Shown piece after piece: positions 21,797-23,264 of a DNA stretch of 23,264 bases (position 1 is its first letter; every line of letters begins with the position of its first letter). A program made the translations under genes and the position numbers. Source of the stretch: Desulfobacula sp. (lineage in GTDB: Bacteria; Desulfobacterota; Desulfobacteria; Desulfobacterales; Desulfobacteraceae); NCBI RefSeq assembly GCF_021107415.1, contig NZ_JAIOSW010000315.1:1-23264 (forward strand). Direction: 5' to 3'. A model generated the notes under the pieces. The model saw nothing but the letters and a program-made list of their open reading frames with translations. It was not told where the DNA came from and did not search any database.

Positions 21797-23264
21797 CTAT
21801 CCCATTAAAGAAGGCAGCCATAAAGCAATTGCCGGAAAGATAAGAATTAGAATGATTCTAATAATATCTGTCAGCACAAACGGAATGATCCCTTTATATA
21901 TTGTCCCTAAAGGGATATCCTTGGCAATTCCGGCAAGGATAAAAACATTAAGCCCGACAGGTGGTGTGATTTGCCCCATTTCCGCCATCATAACCATCAT
22001 AACCCCAAACCAGATCGGATCATAACCAAGACCGATGATAACCGGGAAAAAAATAGGTACTGTGAGAATAATAATACCCATAATCGGCATTATGCAGCCA
22101 AGAACCAGGTAAACAGAAAGGATTGCCAACAGCTTAACCATATCCGGGCCTGGCATGGCAACAACAACGTCGGAAAGCATAAACGGAATTTGGGAAATTG
22201 TTAAAAAGTATTGAAATAATCTGGCCCCTATCAAAGCAAGCATAAACATCCCGGTCATTCTACTTGTTTCAGCAAGAGCACCAAAAAAATTTTTTCGAGT
22301 CCATTTTTTCTTTACAACGCCCAGTAAGAATGCACCAAATGCACCGACAGCGGCGGATTCCGTGGGAGTGAATATGCCCACATAGATACCCCCTATGACA
22401 ACAATAAAAAGAGTCAGTATTCCCCAGGTCCCCTTAAGTGAAATGATTTTCTCTTTAAATGTCGTTGAAGGACCGGGGGGGCCTAAATTGGGTTTGATCT
22501 TGCACATGAAGTATATGACCAATATGTAAAAAATCGCCTCCATAATACCCGGAATAATACCGGCAATAAAAAGTTTGGCAATAGATTCCTCTGTAAGCAT
22601 GGCATAGATTAAGAATGGAATACTTGGGGGGATTAAAATACCGATACTGGAGCCGGCAGCGATACTGCCACACGCCATGCCATTGTCATATTTATAGCGC
22701 CGCATTTCAGGCAGTGCCAATGTGCCCATAGTAGCCGTGGATGCTAAACTGGAGCCACTCACTGCTGCAAATCCGGCGCACCCCCCCACTGTGGCTATGG
22801 CCATCCCGCCAGGAAGCCGTCCCATCCAACTACGCAGTGTTGCATAAATATCCTTGGTTAAATCAGCATGGAAACAAAATACCCCCATTAAAATAAAAAG
22901 GGGGGCTGTGGCCATCTCAGTACTCGCAGCGATGCGATAGGGTATTGTGCCGGCAAGGGATAAAGCAGCGTCTATATTGACCAGGTAAGTAAAGCCAAGA
23001 AATCCTATCAGACCCATCACAGCACCAACAGGCATACTTGAAAACATGAGCAGTAAAAGGAGGATAATGCCGATTATACCCATAAGCGGTCTGGAAATAT
23101 CCCATGGCAGCATATTAAACCAAACCGGAAAGGTAAGGATCAAAAGAACAAAAAGGCCATCCAACATGAACCACAACCAAGGTTTACTGCAATTCTTGAT
23201 TACACGATTAAGTGACAGAATAAAATCTTTTAAAAATGTGAGTGAGAGTAGCGCACTGCCAAAA
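21797..23264 (-). CDS. dctM: TRAP transporter large permease (DctM), 5' end outside window, possibly DctQ-DctM fusion
   Basis: An ion-driven importer subunit of the tripartite periplasmic transporter family, which takes up organic acids, sulfonates and similar anions. Typical features are FSSMPVG followed by a long series of about twelve membrane helices, GCAGFAAVSGSSLASTATMG, GSSIGILIPPSIP, FTPTESAAVGA and the C-terminal MAEMGQITPPVGLNVF signature. The frame contains no stop up to the window edge. The only in-window starts (TTG 23176, ATG 23167) lack a ribosome site, so the protein probably begins outside. About 35 residues before the usual DctM start form another helix (WFMLDGLFVLLILTFPVWF), which fits a fused small subunit. 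The partner binding protein (DctP) is not in the window. Confidence 0.88.
   Translation of the reverse strand, partial: FGSALLSLTFLKDFILSLNRVIKNCSKPWLWFMLDGLFVLLILTFPVWFNMLPWDISRPLMGIIGIILLLLLMFSSMPVGAVMGLIGFLGFTYLVNIDAALSLAGTIPYRIAASTEMATAPLFILMGVFCFHADLTKDIYATLRSWMGRLPGGMAIATVGGCAGFAAVSGSSLASTATMGTLALPEMRRYKYDNGMACGSIAAGSSIGILIPPSIPFLIYAMLTEESIAKLFIAGIIPGIMEAIFYILVIYFMCKIKPNLGPPGPSTTFKEKIISLKGTWGILTLFIVVIGGIYVGIFTPTESAAVGAFGAFLLGVVKKKWTRKNFFGALAETSRMTGMFMLALIGARLFQYFLTISQIPFMLSDVVVAMPGPDMVKLLAILSVYLVLGCIMPIMGIIILTVPIFFPVIIGLGYDPIWFGVMMVMMAEMGQITPPVGLNVFILAGIAKDIPLGTIYKGIIPFVLTDIIRIILILIFPAIALWLPSLMG

Overview
The window (about 23.3 kb, moderately AT-rich) looks like chromosome of an anaerobic, probably sulfate-reducing, Desulfobacteraceae-like bacterium. 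This is inferred from gene content: a tungsten-type aldehyde:ferredoxin oxidoreductase, iron-dependent alcohol dehydrogenase, TRAP transport, a sigma-54 aromatic-type activator and several aryl-sulfate sulfotransferase-like proteins. No 16S gene or other direct taxonomic marker is present. No tRNA, CRISPR array, IS element or origin of replication was seen, and no gene-free stretch exceeds 300 bases.

Layout. (1) 1-700: the conserved rpmH-rnpA pair on the minus strand, with a clear sigma-70 promoter, ending exactly at the presumed start codon of the next gene. (2) 711-3592: a nicotinamidase gene closed by a strong bidirectional terminator, then a small exported protein (minus) divergent from a V4R-domain sigma-54 activator (plus). 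A consensus -24/-12 promoter faces the small exported protein, with palindromes between the two genes. (3) 3701-9887: a plus-strand operon of an unrecognised 592-aa protein, a 794-aa ATP-grasp/phosphohistidine dikinase lacking the PEP-binding domain, a divergent GAPDH and a periplasmic DUF3108 protein. (4) 9976-23264: eleven consecutive minus-strand genes converging on the operon above. In transcription order they are: TRAP large permease (open past the window edge), aryl-sulfate sulfotransferase, CysD-like PP-loop protein, Fe-dependent ADH, six-bladed propeller plus beta-sandwich protein, AOR, PaaK-like acyl-CoA ligase, a 55-aa protein, a FadR-type regulator, a second aryl-sulfate sulfotransferase, and a glutaredoxin/NrdG-like fusion.

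How the last block may work (inference): the TRAP system imports an organic acid or sulfo-compound. ADH, AOR and ligase form an alcohol to aldehyde to acid to acyl-CoA ladder. Two sulfotransferases without signal peptides, together with a sulfate-activation-type PP-loop protein, suggest that sulfuryl transfer happens in the cytoplasm as part of the same pathway. The FadR-type gene has its own promoter with a palindromic operator at the predicted transcription start. I know of no described pathway with this composition, and it is the best candidate here for a new system. Substrate and direction are unknown.
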